Below, piece after piece: positions 43,191-56,489 of a DNA stretch of 64,000 nucleotides. The position numbers and the translations under genes are program-made. The DNA is from Musa acuminata AAA Group (lineage: Eukaryota; Streptophyta; Magnoliopsida; Zingiberales; Musaceae). Within the stretch, counting starts at the first letter, position 1. Each line of letters begins with the position of its first letter. The stretch lies in assembly GCF_036884655.1 (NCBI RefSeq), contig NC_088342.1, positions 13,637,001 to 13,701,000 of the forward strand, in the 5' to 3' direction. Below the pieces are notes generated by a model. It was not told the DNA's origin. It saw only the letters and a program-made list of their open reading frames with translations, and ran no database searches.

Positions 43191-46100
43191 ATAGGAGGGG
43201 TAGAGAAAAACCTAAAAGGTGGCTATCATAGGAAAGAAATTGATTAGTGAAATTGATTTTGATTGTCATGATTTTCTTGTATGCTGATCTATACACCATG
43301 CTCTCTTAATTGATCAGTGCATATCTTCAAAATTTCTTCTTCTACTCAGTTTTTCTCTTTGATTTCTTGAAATTCATTTGAGTGCATAAATTTCATGTGA
43401 GATATTTTATATCTTCTAGTTAGTTCAGAGAACATGAACTTCATAATCCCATTATTTTAGAGTGAAAATTTGATTTGATTTACTTGTGTTTTTTTTTTTT
43501 CCTTCATGTCGAAGGATTTTTTTACATAAATCTTTTCCTGTGATTTGATTAGTATTTTGTTACTAATCTAATTGGTCTACACTATTAAATTATTTACAAT
43601 ATATTTGGTGTTAAATTATATCTTATTCAATTCACATAAATAGAGAAATGAAAAGTCTATATTTGTCTCTTCTGTAGTTTCAGAACTCCATATCTAACAT
43701 TTTCTCAATAATTTATGAGAGAGTGATGTTCTTTAACTTGACTAGTTTTTTCACTAACTCAACCAACCAGCTTTTAGCTTTTAAAGGATGCTTGGATGCA
43801 AAAATTCCATTAGAATTATAGGGAGTAATGACCAAACCGGAGCCTCAATCACCCTTTCCTACAAGGCCTGAAATTTTCTCTCTAGGGAATCAAGGTCAAA
43901 GCTTGTCCTCTCATGAACCAAAGATATTCATAGGGAATCAAGGGCCTTACGTTAGGACTCTAACCATTTTCTCCTCATTTGAGAACTTGAAACAAAGATA
44001 TTCATAGCCAAGTCTAATATTTTCATCTCTATCGAAACCTTCCATAGCTTCGGGAGGACTTTTTGAAGGTAATCAAGGGGTGGGTGCTTGCCTAAGAACT
44101 TTCCATACATGCAGTTTTGCCACTCCTATCTGACATTGTTCATCTCCTAGGGGTCAAGCTCCAAAGTGAGCTTTGAACTCTCTTATATCCTTTGAATCCA
44201 TTCCTTCAAGCTTTTTATCTACCTTCCATCTGCCCAATCCTTTGATCTTTCTCAACAAAGATGGAGGTTGAGAAGACCCAATGCAGTTCTTCCCTCCTAG
44301 CTAACACTAGCTCCCTCCCCTACGTTTGCAGATGGTGTCGCTAAAACTTCATCATAGACGAAGAGGACACCATAGGGGTTGAGGAGGAAACCTCAAGGGT
44401 CAAGGATGATTATGATTAGGGAGGCAATAGAAAAACCACATGGAAATCGCTCAAGTGTCCGAGGGGCCAGTCGAGGAAGGGGACATCCCTCCTGTGGACG
44501 AGCAATGTGGTGGGAGATGTAGAAATCACGGGTATCAATGTTACAAGCTTTAGGAACTCACTACATTGAAGGCTCCTAGAGAACGACTAGACCACCATAA
44601 AGAATATGAGTGTTGTAACTCCTAAGAATAGATTAAGTCAGAGAGCATATAAGTCACTATTTAATCGAAGAAAATAAAAACATTTAAACTTAGAGAGAGA
44701 ATAGAGTTTAGACAAGATTCAAGCATTCATATAAATATTAAGGATAATGGGCAAAAACTATGTTGAGTCAAAATGAACCACAACCTAACATATGGATGAA
44801 GATATATTTTGCACAATTAGTATGGCAATCAAATTTATCAGACTCGATGGTAAAAATTATTTGAGTTACTAAAATGATAAATTGACCAAATTACCTTCAC
44901 AATTCTTTAACAAAAAATATTAGTGATAAGTTATTGATGATGAGCAGTCAGTCTCTTTTTTTTTTTTTTTTTGGGTGAATTGACTTTGATATTTCAGATT
45001 ATATATTAGTCAGCACACAAAAGAGTGAGAAAAAATATTCAAAATCTATAGGTTTTATCGTTGACTTTGATAAATCAAGATTTTAATATAAGTTTAAATG
45101 GATGTTAGGTGGATTTTTGAGAAAAAAGATATCAGGTTAATTGCACCTGTAACTCAATTTTACTTCAATTGACATTAATCACATATGACAAGTAGCTTTG
45201 AATATTGTAAAATCAGATTTGATTATTACAATACCTTATAACTCAATGAGAAATTTGTTACAAAACTAAGCTGAAGACTAACTTTTATATAGCATTCTAA
45301 TTTGAGAGACTATTTAGAAATTTGTTCCTATATAGAAGTCTAATAGCAAACAATGCCCTTTAATAACATGGCATAATGTTAATTGAGATAAGATATCTAA
45401 TGAGACAGTAAATAAGTTGGATTGTACATTACAATGGAACACAATCAATTTTGGATCTCACCATGTCATGGGTTTGCAGAGATTGATCCTTTTTAAATCC
45501 CACATTGTTGCATAAGTTAGAGTAATACAATTGAATCGAGTGGATAAAAAATTAAGTTCCCCAAATTAGATCTTGAAGGAGTTCACAAATCAAAATAATT
45601 AGTTGAATTTAAAAAATAAAATTTATTAGCCTCTTACCTCTCTTATGATTCTTGGTGGCAGCCAGTTGAAATTTGTTAGATATCAACACTATACAATCTA
45701 CTTAAATCGAATTGAAGTTTCCATTATGCCTCTATAGTTAATCAGATATCGAAAATGAATTTTATAAAATTGATGGTATTTATCAGTTGAAATTCCTATT
45801 CTTTTTTTTTTAATAAAAGAACTTCTTGTAGTCTAAAAGGCTCTTGAGCAGGATCTGATCTATGGGTGTCTTCCTAGTACTGAGATGACAGGCAACCAAG
45901 TATAGTGCATGGCACATGATGATGTCAGTAGTTGTATGTCTTTTTTTTTATTCGCTTAGTGTGTGGATCTGTCTTCATTCATCTTCTGATCCTTATATAT
46001 TATTTTTACTTTACTGTACATGTCCCAGCAATAATGGGTTGCCATAAATATTTATGTCCAAGATCTATTGTCAAATAAGTTTTAGCTGGCCAAAGTAAAT

Positions 46101-46198
46101 GACATGTTCACGAGTACACGAGGAAGAGGTGGAGCTAATTATATTGTCTTCCGTTTTACTATTGCAATGGTAATAATATGTTTCCATCGGGAAAGGTT
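43191..46198. other. AT-rich DNA without a recognised gene
   Basis: No long frame, no LTR ends, no transposon protein. Has T-rich runs (43490-43503, 44951-44972, 45802-45812). The segment 43800-44560 is less AT-rich but is stopped in all frames. Could be unique intergenic DNA or very old repeats. Confidence 0.5.
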
Positions 46199-46930
46199 TG
46201 TTAGATTTTATGATCCTTTATAATTGAATAAGATATATAATAAAATTAATTGGATTCTATAATAGATATTGGTCGATAGAAAAGAAATCGATTTTATAAT
46301 AGGATTCCTTAGGGGATATATCCTTGATGGGAGGAACTCTCCTAATAACTTATCCTAAATCCTCTACTCTTGTCTATAAATAAATATGACCTCTAGGGAC
46401 TCAAAGAGATATGTTACGTATATCATAGAGGATGCAGTTGAGGGATTATAGTTTCTCTCTCAACCTTTCCTGAATCATCAATCTAATTGATCTTGTGAAA
46501 TGATAGGAAAAAAAGAGAATGAGAGTCTAGTTCTCCTTATAGATTGATAGTAGTTTTGGATCTAAAGACGATGCCTTTGCAAATCACACAGAAATCTCTT
46601 TTAGATGACATCAAAAGATACGCATCGTAAAATAAATCTAATATTATTTTATTTCAATCCTGGCATAAAAGATTGTTTCTGCATTATATATAACATATAA
46701 TATTTTCATGCTTACAGTTGGTATTAGAGCCTAGGTTCTTAAAATCAAATACTTTAGATATGTTATTTTTTGATTTACGATGCTTGAATGATCTATATTT
46801 TTGTCGATATGTATTTCTATCTATTTTGTTTTGTTGCCTGCTTGTGGGCAATATTAGATTTCTTATAAATGTGATCTTCAATGATCGTAAAACAGGTCGT
46901 TGTGCAGCGCATCATATCATGCATGAACCT
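46199..46930 (+). mobile_element. LTR, primer-binding site and internal stub of a further copia element
   Basis: LTR 46199-46716 (518 bp, TGTTAGATTTTATGATCC to TTCATGCTTACA) with TATA near 46374 (CTATAAATA), followed by TTGGTATTAGAGC at 46718-46730, a mutated initiator-Met priming site. About 200 bp of internal sequence follow before the - strand SIRE-E material begins near 46931. No partner LTR is in the window. Confidence 0.7.
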
Positions 46931-48230
46931 TAAATTCAAATTGAATTCAAGTCAAAGTAATTTTAATTATGATTCACATCATATGCAATATATCATATAC
47001 ATCAACATAATAAAATCATGAGTATTACATACATAATCATAATTTCAAAACATCAAAGTGCATCATATCATGCATGATTCAAATCATCATTATACCTTCT
47101 CTCCCTTTATCGTCAACAAAAAGGAGAATAGTACAACTAACAAATTTTTAATTATGCAAGCTAATAAGATAATAATTTTTGTATCATTTTAGAATACGCA
47201 AGCTAGCAAGTTTTAGATATATGCAATTTTAGCATGTTTGATTTTCTTTGAGATGTGCAAGTTAAAACATGCATCATGAGTTTTGCCTCCCTTGAGATGT
47301 ACAAGTTTGGCTTCCCTTGATGTGCAAGATAGCACTTCTTGCTAGCAAGCTAGCAAGTTTTGCCCTTCTTTGTAAGCTAGAAATTTTTGCAAGTTTATAA
47401 GCTTTTACTTTTTCTTGAATTGTGAAAACTAGTAGATCTTTCTCCTCCTTTGTCATTGTCAAAAAGAAAAAGGGAATAATATAATGATGCAATTCATTTC
47501 CCTTTATATCAATTATCAAATCATCACATTAAATATATCAAGAAAATTTAACTTGGTGATGAGATATACAATTCATGAATATAAAAGAATTATACATAAT
47601 AAAAATAGATAATATCAAAAATTATGTGAATATCAAAAGACATAATTTATTTTGACAAATCTCCTCTTAAATAATTAAAAAAAAATCTTAGGAGATCAAA
47701 TAGTAAAAGATCTTCAAAAGAAATTTTAAGTCATGAATTTTGATAAATAAAGAGAAAAATCATTATTCATTTGGATAAATATTTTCTTTAATAATATGCC
47801 AGAATCATTCGAGAATAAAAAGTAAGGGATCTTGATTCATATAAAGAAAATCTCAAGTTATGATTCCAAGAATTTAATATCATAATATAGATAAACTCAT
47901 TCAAATTCAAAACATCAAATCATCAAAATCACTTTCTTAATTCAAGAGATAACATAAAATAGAATTATTACTAACAATCACTTGTTGAAAAGTTCAAAAG
48001 CTTTAGAGATATTTTCAAGAAAAATGTATTCTCCCTTTTTTGTTTCAATTTAAGTGATTTGATTTCATATAAGCATGCCCAAGTTTTTTATGCCAAATCA
48101 AAACATACATCATCGTTTAAAATCAAAAAAATAAATTTTATCATAGAAATCATCCAAATCAATAAACCATAAATCATAAAAATCATCATTACTTCAAATC
48201 ATCATGTATAATTAAATCATTAAATCATCA
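46931..48230 (-). other. Noncoding 3' region of SIRE-E
   Basis: AT-rich, with many short repeats of CATCAT and AAATCATCA and two copies of the GATAAAGGGAGA-type signature typical of the SIRE 3' region. Frame 47519-47274 (- strand) runs through the leucine/alanine-rich repeats and is not gene-like. Confidence 0.55.
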
Positions 48231-48239
48231 AGTATGATT

Positions 48240-49900
48240 TCAAATCATCATTTGTTACCAATTATTCTAATTCTAGTGATCTTTTCTTTGCTGTTTTGGT
48301 TAGTAAGCTTCGTCAAGTATTTTGGATCTCTAGTCATAAGCCTTGAGTATCCACTATTAAGATTTTTACTCCTAGCTTTCGATTGTAGAGTTGCTTACAA
48401 AAAAGGTGGGTTTTCTATAGATACCTATTTAACTTTGGGTCCCTCATGTTTAGCTTTTGGCATTAAGTCAATCATGGTTCCTTTAGGAACTCAAACAAAT
48501 TTATATGAGTCATAATTTTTGAATAAACATTTATGTGCAACATGACCATGTCCACTATAAAAATTATATTTATTTTTAAGGAAAACATATAATGTGGGTC
48601 CTTTAACAAAAGTGGTTGGCTTTTGTTGAGTGTTACTCACAAAGCTGATTCCTTCTTTTCTATAAACATGACCGGCAAGAATCATGTTTAAATATTTACT
48701 ACCAATTTTAAATTTATATAACTTTTATTATAAAAATAAAATTTTCTTTTTAAGTGAGTCTAACTCTTCACACTTAGTGTAAGGAGTTAACATGCAATTA
48801 TCATGCTCATTTTTTTATTTTTTAAATTTATTAGCAAGAGAAGCATAATCCTTTTTTAACAACTTATATTTTTTACTAACTAACTTATATTCATCAAATA
48901 AATAATAGAACGCATCAAGCAATTCATTGTAAGATAAATGAGATTCGATTAAGTCATTTATCTCATCGTTGAAAGCCATTAAAGCGAAGTTCGTCACTTC
49001 GTATTCATCGGTTTGCTCCTCATCTTCAGATGCACTCGAATCATCCCAAGTCACATTGAGTGATTTCTTCTTCTTTGACAGCTTCTTCTTTTTAAGTTTA
49101 TTTTTATTTTTTGATTCTTGTTTTATAAATATTTTAAATTTTCTTATTAGGAGTTCAAAGTCATCATCACTTTAGTTTTCGCTCGAGTAGTCTTTTTTTG
49201 TTCTAAGTGTCGAATCCTTCTTGTTATTTGGAAGGTTGTTCTCATGTTCATCAAGTTCATCATATATCTTGCACATCATTTAATAGGTCATCAAAGACTC
49301 AATAAGTTCTTCAAGCGGAAAGTTATTTAGGTCCTTTGCCTCTTGTATTATAGTTACTTTCGAATCCCAATTTTTAGAAAGTGATCTTAAAACTTTATTA
49401 ACAAGTTTAAGATTCAAAAAATATTTACCAAGAACTTTTAAACCATTGACGACATTCGTAAAATGGGTGTATATGTTAACAATGGTTTTGCTTAGCTTTA
49501 TTTGAAATAGTTCAAAATCATACATCAAAAGATTAATTTTTTATTCTTTAACCCTACTTGTGCCTTCATGTGTGATTTCAAAAGTATGTCAAATGTCATA
49601 TGTAGTTTTACAAGTCAAAATATGATTAAACTCATTTTTATCCAAAGCATAAAACAAAGCATTTATAGCTTTTGCATTTAACGAAAATGATTTTTTTCTC
49701 AAAATCATTCCAGTCATTCATAGGTTTAGAGGGTTGTTAAAAATCATATTCGATAATATTCTATAAATCAAAGTTTAAAGAAAGTAAGAAAACTCTCATT
49801 CATATTTTTTAAAATGTGTAGTCCGTCCCATTGAACATAGGAGGACGAATGATAGAGTGACCCTCTTGAAAGCCGAAAAAAACCATTTTTCTTGGGTGTT
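48240..49900 (-). pseudogene. gag to protease of SIRE-E
   Basis: On the - strand: QEGHSIIRPPMFNGTDYT near 49890-49820 (start of gag), MMYDFELFQIKLSKTIVN through LNNFPLEELIESLMTY (49528-49280), and a post-knuckle linker beginning TWDDSSASEDEEQ (49054-48815) rich in Lys/Glu/Leu and probably coiled coil. Next comes GHGHVAHKC, a second degenerate zinc-binding motif (48600-48520), then VPKGTMIDLMPKAK (about 48490-48440), typical of the long SIRE gag tail. A protease trace (GYSRL, then NQNSKEKITRI) ends near 48240. Many stops. It shows what SIRE-B lost after its own gag frameshift. Confidence 0.75.
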
Positions 49901-49921
49901 AAACCAAATGAGAAAAACTTT

Positions 49922-49936
49922 GGCTCTGATACTAAC
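49922..49936 (-). promoter_or_regulatory. Primer-binding site of SIRE-E
   Basis: - strand TTAGTATCAGAGCCA directly after the LTR end; one base off the usual TGGTATCAGAGC. Confidence 0.7.
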
Positions 49937-51212
49937 TGTTAAGACTATGATGACACTAAGAGGGGGGGGGGGGGGGGGTTTGGGGTGTGAATTAGTGCTT
50001 CCATAAAAATTCATCGGTTTAGAAATTCTTATTCGATGAAAATCGATATCGGAAAGTGTTAACTTAAAAACACATTCGTAAAGATAGTGAAAGTAAGAAA
50101 TCAGTTTATAATGAAAATGAAAAGCTTTAAGTAAATGCAAATCAGATTTATAGTGGTTCAGTCGTTGTGACCTACATCCACTCTTGATTCCTCTTCACTC
50201 GAGGCCACCGGCTTCCACTATCGATCTTCTTTCAACGGGCGAAGATCAACTACTCTTAGAACTCTTTCTTCATTTTACAAGCTCAGGAGAGAACCTTTGC
50301 ACCTCTCTTTTAGACCTCACTCCTCCCATAGAAAACTTCTAGCTCTATGAGGAAGTGACTCTAAGTCCTAAAAGAGTTTATGATTTTTCTCAAATATTTT
50401 TCCCCCCTTTCAACTCAATTTTGTGCTTAGCCAAGTAAAAATATCTTGGGTATTTAGAGACCCCAAATGGCTTCAAAAATAAAACAAAAAAATATATCAT
50501 CTTGGGTTTCCTGGGTCCTAGCGATACCATTACCTGTGCTCATACTACCGCTTACAGCATTGATACTAGACGGTTCCACCACCCAATCTGGCGGTACTAT
50601 CACTTGACATAGTTTGGGAGATTATGTTTGAGCGGTACCACCGCTTGATATAGTCTCGGAGATTGTGTTTGGACGGTACCACCACTAGACCCTGCTATAG
50701 GTCACTAAATGGGCCAAACAATATGCCCAATTTAGTCCTAATTCAGGCCCAATTGATCCCTAATTGAGTTGGCATTGTTTTATCCTAAAACTGACTCAAT
50801 TAGTCCTAAACTAACTCAATCTAAACACACGAATATAAGCATGAATCATACATTGTCCGGTATGTCATTGGTTTATCCAACGCTTCGTCCGATCCTTCGG
50901 CGCATCATCCTCTCCTTCAGCATATTACTCAATTGGCATGTTAACTCCCGCAACTTTCGATCTCCTTGGCATAATGTCTGATCCTTCGGCTTGATACCTG
51001 AACTCACGACAGGAAGTCTTCTATCGATATGTCGACCGATCCACCGGCCTAACGTCCAATCTTTTAACATATTCCACTCCGGCCCAACGTCTGATTCCTC
51101 CTACTTTAATTGATTTATCTTTTTTGATTGAATATAGTCCTACATCACTCAAAACATAGATTAGATCATAAACTCATCAATTGATTTAATCATCAAAATA
51201 TGAGATTCGATA
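49937..51212 (-). repeat. 5' LTR of SIRE-E
   Basis: 1276 bp on the - strand, TATCGAATCTCATATTTTG (mutated TGTTGAATCTCG) to the poly-C/CTTAGTGTCATCATAG...AACA end. It has GCGGTACCACCGC-type palindromes at about 50520-50690, the counterpart of the 4009-4300 array, and a 19-base G run at 49965-49978 (poly-C on the coding strand). Confidence 0.8.
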
Positions 51213-51289
51213 GTGGAACCTCCTTAAAATGTGCTTGAACTTCTGATGAGACGTGTTTCTTCGCTTGAGCAATCGCCTCATTATTATCT
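51213..51289. other. Short unassigned junction between SIRE-E and Cop-F
   Basis: No recognised feature; joins the SIRE-E LTR start to the truncated leader of Cop-F. Confidence 0.4.
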
Positions 51290-51490
51290 CAATATAAGGG
51301 AATTGTCTCCTCGCTGCTTAGTATAACTCTTAGATATGTGATGAACTTCTTAATTTAAATCTCCCAAATCTACCAAAAATAATATTATCATATAAATGAA
51401 AAAGAGAAGGAGGCTCACAAGCCCCAATAATAATAATTACACACATATACACATCATCACATTATACATAATCATCCGTTCATATCATAC

Positions 51491-53155
51491 TACTAGTTAT
51501 AAGTGATGTACAAGCCGAACACGTGAGTGATGACATGTGTGACACAATACACACTCTTTTTACTTATTATTATTTATTAATATTTTTTATTTTATATTAT
51601 ATCTTGCATATATTCTGATGTTCATGGATTTGTATAATAGGAATCGGATCATAATGAGATCATGATAATGAGATTGATTCGCTTTTAAGCACATACCCCA
51701 AATAATCATAGTCATAGGTTACTCGAGAGAGATATTTAGATAATCAGATATATTGGTATACTGTATTTGGTCTCATAGTTGCTCATATGGGGACACCATG
51801 GATACAGTGCAAGTGCTCATTAGAGAATGAGTTTACTAATTAATCCGTTCACAGAATATTGAATGGTTGATAATACCTCATTGTCAGATATTGATTCTAT
51901 CATCCCAGTTATATATATAGTCCTTAGACTTAAGATACTAAGGATGTCTTATATAAGTACTCCACTCTTTGATACCAGACATATGGGTTTGAAAGTTTCA
52001 GATCTAGCATAACTAGTTATCAGGAGTGGCAGCCAATCTTACAAGAAAAATTGAGTATCGATAGAGGATCATCCACTCTTGGTGTCATGATAGAAATATC
52101 CTATATGTTTTTACTTAGGCAAATCCTTAGTCATGGTCATTCGAATTGATAAAGAAAGAGTTCTCCAAGAGAATTCGATTAAAATGAGACTCGAATAGAA
52201 ACCATATGAGCCTGACAACACTATGCTCGGTATATTGTCTCTGGGATATTATATGAATGAGGGAGTATAAATACATGATAACTAAGGACAGAAAAGTCCA
52301 ATGGATTGGATTCCTCTATATCGTTTGGGGATTGCAATGTAGTGGCCTTACGTTCGTAGTCGATGAGTCGAGTGAATTATTATAAGAGATAATAATTCAC
52401 TAAGCCACAAAAGAGTTTTGATATGTATGATTCATGGCTAGCTTGATATTGGGCCTAGAGGATCACACACATATAGTAGGTATTGCGACAAGTAGAGGTT
52501 CGGATATGAGATATCCATTGGAACCCCTATCTTATTGGATATCTAGTAAGCACCTGAATTATTATATCTTGTGGATAAGATTTAATAAGAGCTAATGAGA
52601 GATTATTATGTAAAGATCCACTAATCTAAGAGGTTTGGGTAGTTGGATAGAGATCCAATACCCAATAGGGTAGGATCCACTAAGGTTAAGTTGACAAAGA
52701 CCTCTATAAATAAGAGGGAACCAAATGGGGCATAGGCTAGACCCTTTTAGCTACCACCTCCTACATTCCTCTCTCCCTCTCCTCCTCAGCCAATAGCCCC
52801 AGTTTGGGGCATGTGGATAGCAAGAAGGATAGCCCCCTTCTTGATCATGTGGTGCGCATGGAAAGGAGGATTGTGTAGCGATTTAAGAAGCGTTTTCGCA
52901 GTGCTTGCCATGTGGATCACCACTAAAGAGGAGGACAGTTGACTTCCTTAATCTTTTCCCATAGATCTGTAGGTTATTAGGGATATACAATCTCAATAGA
53001 TAACATATATTTTACATATGTGTAGTTTTTTGTTTTGCGGGTTTTTGCGTACCAATCTTCACGTGACGATGAGAAACTTTTTTTGTAAAAAATTCTAGAA
53101 TTTTATTTTTCTGTTCTTCCACTACATATGTGATGCGACCCCAGATTTTTCAACA
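51491..53155 (+). repeat. Solo LTR related to the Cop1 family, inserted in the Cop-F leader
   Basis: TACTAGTTATAAGTGATG to TTTTTCAACA, about 1665 bp, alignable along its length with 17324-18813 but strongly diverged and with an extra segment near 52790-52870. TATA (CTATAAATAAGAGG) near 52705. Flanks CATAC (51486-51490) and CATAT (53156-53160) are a 4-of-5 match, consistent with an aged target duplication. No primer-binding site follows, so it is a solo LTR. Confidence 0.8.
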
Positions 53156-53877
53156 CATATATCACATGTACACATCACATAGAACTACTAGATAATAATT
53201 AATTAAATTATTTAATTAATTATATAGTTTAACTTTTAAACTATTATAACTCTTGCTAAAAACTCTTTGATAATGTGTCCCTTGCAACTAGGAAACCCTA
53301 GCCACCAGGGTTAACCTTGTGGCTAAGAGTCCGTGCCCACAAGGCTGCCTTCGGCAGCTAGGAAACCCTAGCCACCAAGGTTGCCCTTGTGGCTCGGACT
53401 CTTTGGATACAAGGCTGCCTTGGGTGACTAGGAAAACCTGGCCGCCTAGTTGCCCTTGCGGCTAGGAGTATTGGCCGTAGGGTTGTCATAGGTGACTAGG
53501 AAACCCTAGCTGCCATGGTTCCCCATGTAGCTAGGACTCTTGGCCACATGGAGGTTGCTCAGCCATGGCCAAGAGCAGTAAGGTCTACTCCCGACCATAT
53601 TGGTTTTGGCCAGGCCAAGAGCACTAAATGTTGCTCTCGACAAAGCTGCAAGTAGCCTTCGGCCATGGTGCAAGGTAGCAATAGTTACTGCCCTTCTTCC
53701 TACGTATTGTGTCAACAATTTTAGAGACAAAACATTATTCTATAGCAGCTTTTAATCATATAAGAAGCATTTTCCAAAACTTTAATTGACGACAAAAGCA
53801 TAGTAAGTTACGCGAAACAATTCTACGCGATTCAATAACATATGCAGTTTATAATTAATCATCGCACGATGAACCTA
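53156..53877 (-). other. Leader segment of Cop-F
   Basis: Noncoding. Contains repeats of a CTAGGAAACCCTAGCCACC-type unit at about 53289, 53349, 53429 and 53496 (about 60-80 bp period) and a degenerate version of the GGGCAGCAAC palindrome near 53690. The frame 53730-53506 (- strand) crosses these repeats and lacks a domain. Confidence 0.55.
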
Positions 53878-53889
53878 GCTCTGATACCA
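53878..53889 (-). promoter_or_regulatory. Primer-binding site of Cop-F
   Basis: GCTCTGATACCA on the + strand, that is TGGTATCAGAGC on the - strand, one base from the LTR. Confidence 0.85.
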
Positions 53890-53890
53890 T

Positions 53891-55515
53891 TGTTGGGAAA
53901 CATGGGGAGGCATCACATGCACAATAAAAAATAGAATATAAAAATTGGTTTCTCAAAAGAATAATATATGAATGTCGTGCGTCGCTTGGGAGCAAAAAAC
54001 TCAACAAATCAAAAAATTACGCAAGATTCGTGAGACTTTCTCACTTATGGGAGATCGTATATCCCTGAAAACATAGATCCAAGTTCGTGGATGAAGGATG
54101 TTAGATATTCTCTTCTCTAGTGGTGATCCACATGACAGATGATATGATGATGCACCTCTCTTTGCAGCATAAATCCTCGTAGCTTTCATGCACCACCTCG
54201 CAACAACAAACAAAGAAGGCGCTAGCCTCTTTTTTGCTATTCTCGCGTACCACCAAGGGGTCATCAGGTGAGGAGGAGAGGGAGGAAGGAGAATAGGATG
54301 AGGCAAAAGATCTAGCCCATGACCCTTTGGCCCGTCTTATATTTATAGAGATCCCTGTCAACTTAACCCTAACGGATCTTGCTGGGTATTGGATCTCCAT
54401 CCAATTACCCTAGCATATTGGATACTAGATTTTCATCCAATTATCCTTTGCTAAATGAAAATTGGATCTTTATCCAATTATCCACTTTAAGCTCTTATTG
54501 GGTCTCATCCAACGGATCCAATAAAACATAAGGTTATTAAATATCACATATACAATCTTCTATTCGACTTAGAACTCTTTATGATTCAATAAATTATCAT
54601 CTCATGATAATTCACTCTACTCATCGACTATGGTTATACTAGGCCATTACGCCATAGTCCCCAAATGGTATAAAAAGATCTAATCCATTAGACCTGTCTA
54701 CCCTTAGTTACTGTGTATCTATAGTCTCTTATTCATTTAATATCCTAAAGATCTATACCGGTCATGGTGTTGTTAGGCTCATACAAAATCTCCTTGAGTC
54801 TCGCTCTAATTGGGTTCTTTCGAAAAACTCATTTTCTCTCGATCTAAATGACCTTGACTAGGGATTTGCTTGAGTAAGAACACATAGGGCATTCCCCTTA
54901 TGATACAAAAAGTGGATGATCCTTTATTAACAGTCAATCACCCTCGTAAGATTAGCTACCACTCCCGATAACTGATTGTGCTAGATTTGAAACTTCTAGA
55001 CCTATAAGTCTGGTATCAAAGAGTACAGTACTTATATAGAGCATCCTTGGTGTTTCAAGTGTAAGGAACAGATACACTACTAGGACTGCAGAACTGTTGT
55101 CTAATGATGAGATAGCATTAACCATCTAGTATTCTATGAGTGAATCATTCACTGAACTCATTCTTTAATGAGCACCTGCACTAAATCTCTAGTGTCCCCA
55201 TACAAGCAACTATGAGACTAGCTATCTCTATCATATGGATGGATATATGGTACACCAATCTCTCCGGTTATCTTGATTTCCCTCTCAAATAACCTATGAC
55301 CGAGAATATTTGGGGTTTGTATTTATAGACGAATTAGTTTCATTATCATGATCTCTTCATGATTTAATTCTCATTGTACAAATCGAACAACATCACAATA
55401 TATCAAGCAAACAATATAAAGTGAAAAAATATAATAATAATAATAACAAAAAAGATTATATAGTATGTCACACGTGTCATTACTCATATGGTTTATAGGG
55501 CACTTATAACTAGCA
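53891..55515 (-). repeat. 5' LTR of Cop-F
   Basis: 1625 bp; ends TGCTAG and AACA on the - strand. Includes the TATA reverse (ATATTTATAGAG) near 54349. More diverged from Cop1/Cop2 than these are from each other. Confidence 0.8.
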
Positions 55516-55788
55516 TATCATATATCAATTTGTCCGGTTATCTCGATGTCCCTCTCAAGTAACGTATGACTAGAAATATTTAGGGTTTATTTTAAAGGTG
55601 AATTAGTCTCATTATCATGATCTTATCATAATCCATTTCTTATTGCATACATCCAAGAATATCACAATATATTCATCATCCAATATAAAGTAAAAAAATA
55701 CTATAATAATGATAACAAAAATGATTATATAGTATATCACATGTATCATTATTTACGTGATTGACTTACAAAGAATCTAAAACTAGTA
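55516..55788 (-). repeat. Fragment of an older LTR of the same family
   Basis: About 270 bp matching the first part of the Cop-type LTR on the - strand (TACTAGTTTTAGATTC... to GATAACCGGACAAATTG). It directly abuts the Cop-F LTR, as if Cop-F had inserted inside an older LTR copy. Confidence 0.7.
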
Positions 55789-56489
55789 TATAAAAACTAT
55801 AAGTTTTAAGCATATTATAAAGTTAAGCATCTTAGATGGATAATAGTTGCACCAATGCAATATGCCCAGACCATCCACCTTACCTAGTAAATTTATAGCA
55901 AAAGAAATTAAAGAATAAATTCTTACAAATGAACAATATACTATACTCAGTAAGATGATCGTTGCATATATTTAACTTGGAGTGGTGGTTTCATATAGAA
56001 AAGTATATTTGGCACGTGAATTTACATTAAATGAAGTATATAGAGACTTTGATGGATCATACAGTGGGTTAATGCCTTTTCGAGTTGCAACAATCATTAT
56101 CTGACTATGAAATAACTGTTTATTTAATTACTATAGGGAAAGAACGTTTTCATCATTTTTTGGGCATTCGGTACACACTTGCATAGTTTTATACAATACA
56201 TTTATCTAATTACTGGTATATATGCAGCGTATTTATCTGAAAAATATCCCACTGTTTTGATGATGGTGACTGCATAAAACTATTAGTGTTTATCTTGATA
56301 TCTATTATTTATCTAGAAAATAATAGATGCAATACATTTATCGGTATAGATGCAATACATTTAACTACATATAGATGCAGCATGATAACAATCCTTGCTG
56401 TAAGTATGTTTTATTTGAGTTGTGAAAGTGAATTTTAGTTTAGTTGGGATCATGTTTCAGTTGATATACCATTTGGATAGGATCATTCA
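55789..56489. other. AT-rich DNA, nothing recognised
   Basis: No coding frame, LTR end or clear repeat. Short repeats of GATGCAATACATTTA near 56330-56360 only. Confidence 0.5.

Larger units (their letters stand above)
46931..51212 (-). mobile_element. SIRE-like element on the - strand (SIRE-E), pol deleted
   Basis: 5' LTR 51212-49937, primer-binding site 49936-49922, gag 49900-48500, protease trace to about 48240, then a jump to the noncoding 3' region. That region is recognisable by the reverse of GTTGACGATAAAGGGAGAG at about 47095-47115 and a second similar signature near 47450. Integrase, RT and RNase H are absent. No 3' LTR was seen to the left. Confidence 0.8.
51290..55515 (-). mobile_element. 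Diverged - strand relative of Cop1/Cop2 (Cop-F): LTR and split leader
   Basis: - strand LTR 55515-53891 (TGCTAGTTATAAGTG to TTTCCCAACA), primer-binding site 53889-53878, leader 53877-53156, then the inserted solo LTR, then leader again at 51490 to about 51290. The leader halves align in order with the Cop1 leader: ATTATTATCTAGTAG before the break, then ACGGATGATTATG, TTATTATTATTG and GAGCCTCC after it. No gag or pol remains. Confidence 0.8.

Noticed and set aside
54001..54400. Two overlapping - strand frames near 54001-54400
   Set aside because: They lie inside the Cop-F LTR.
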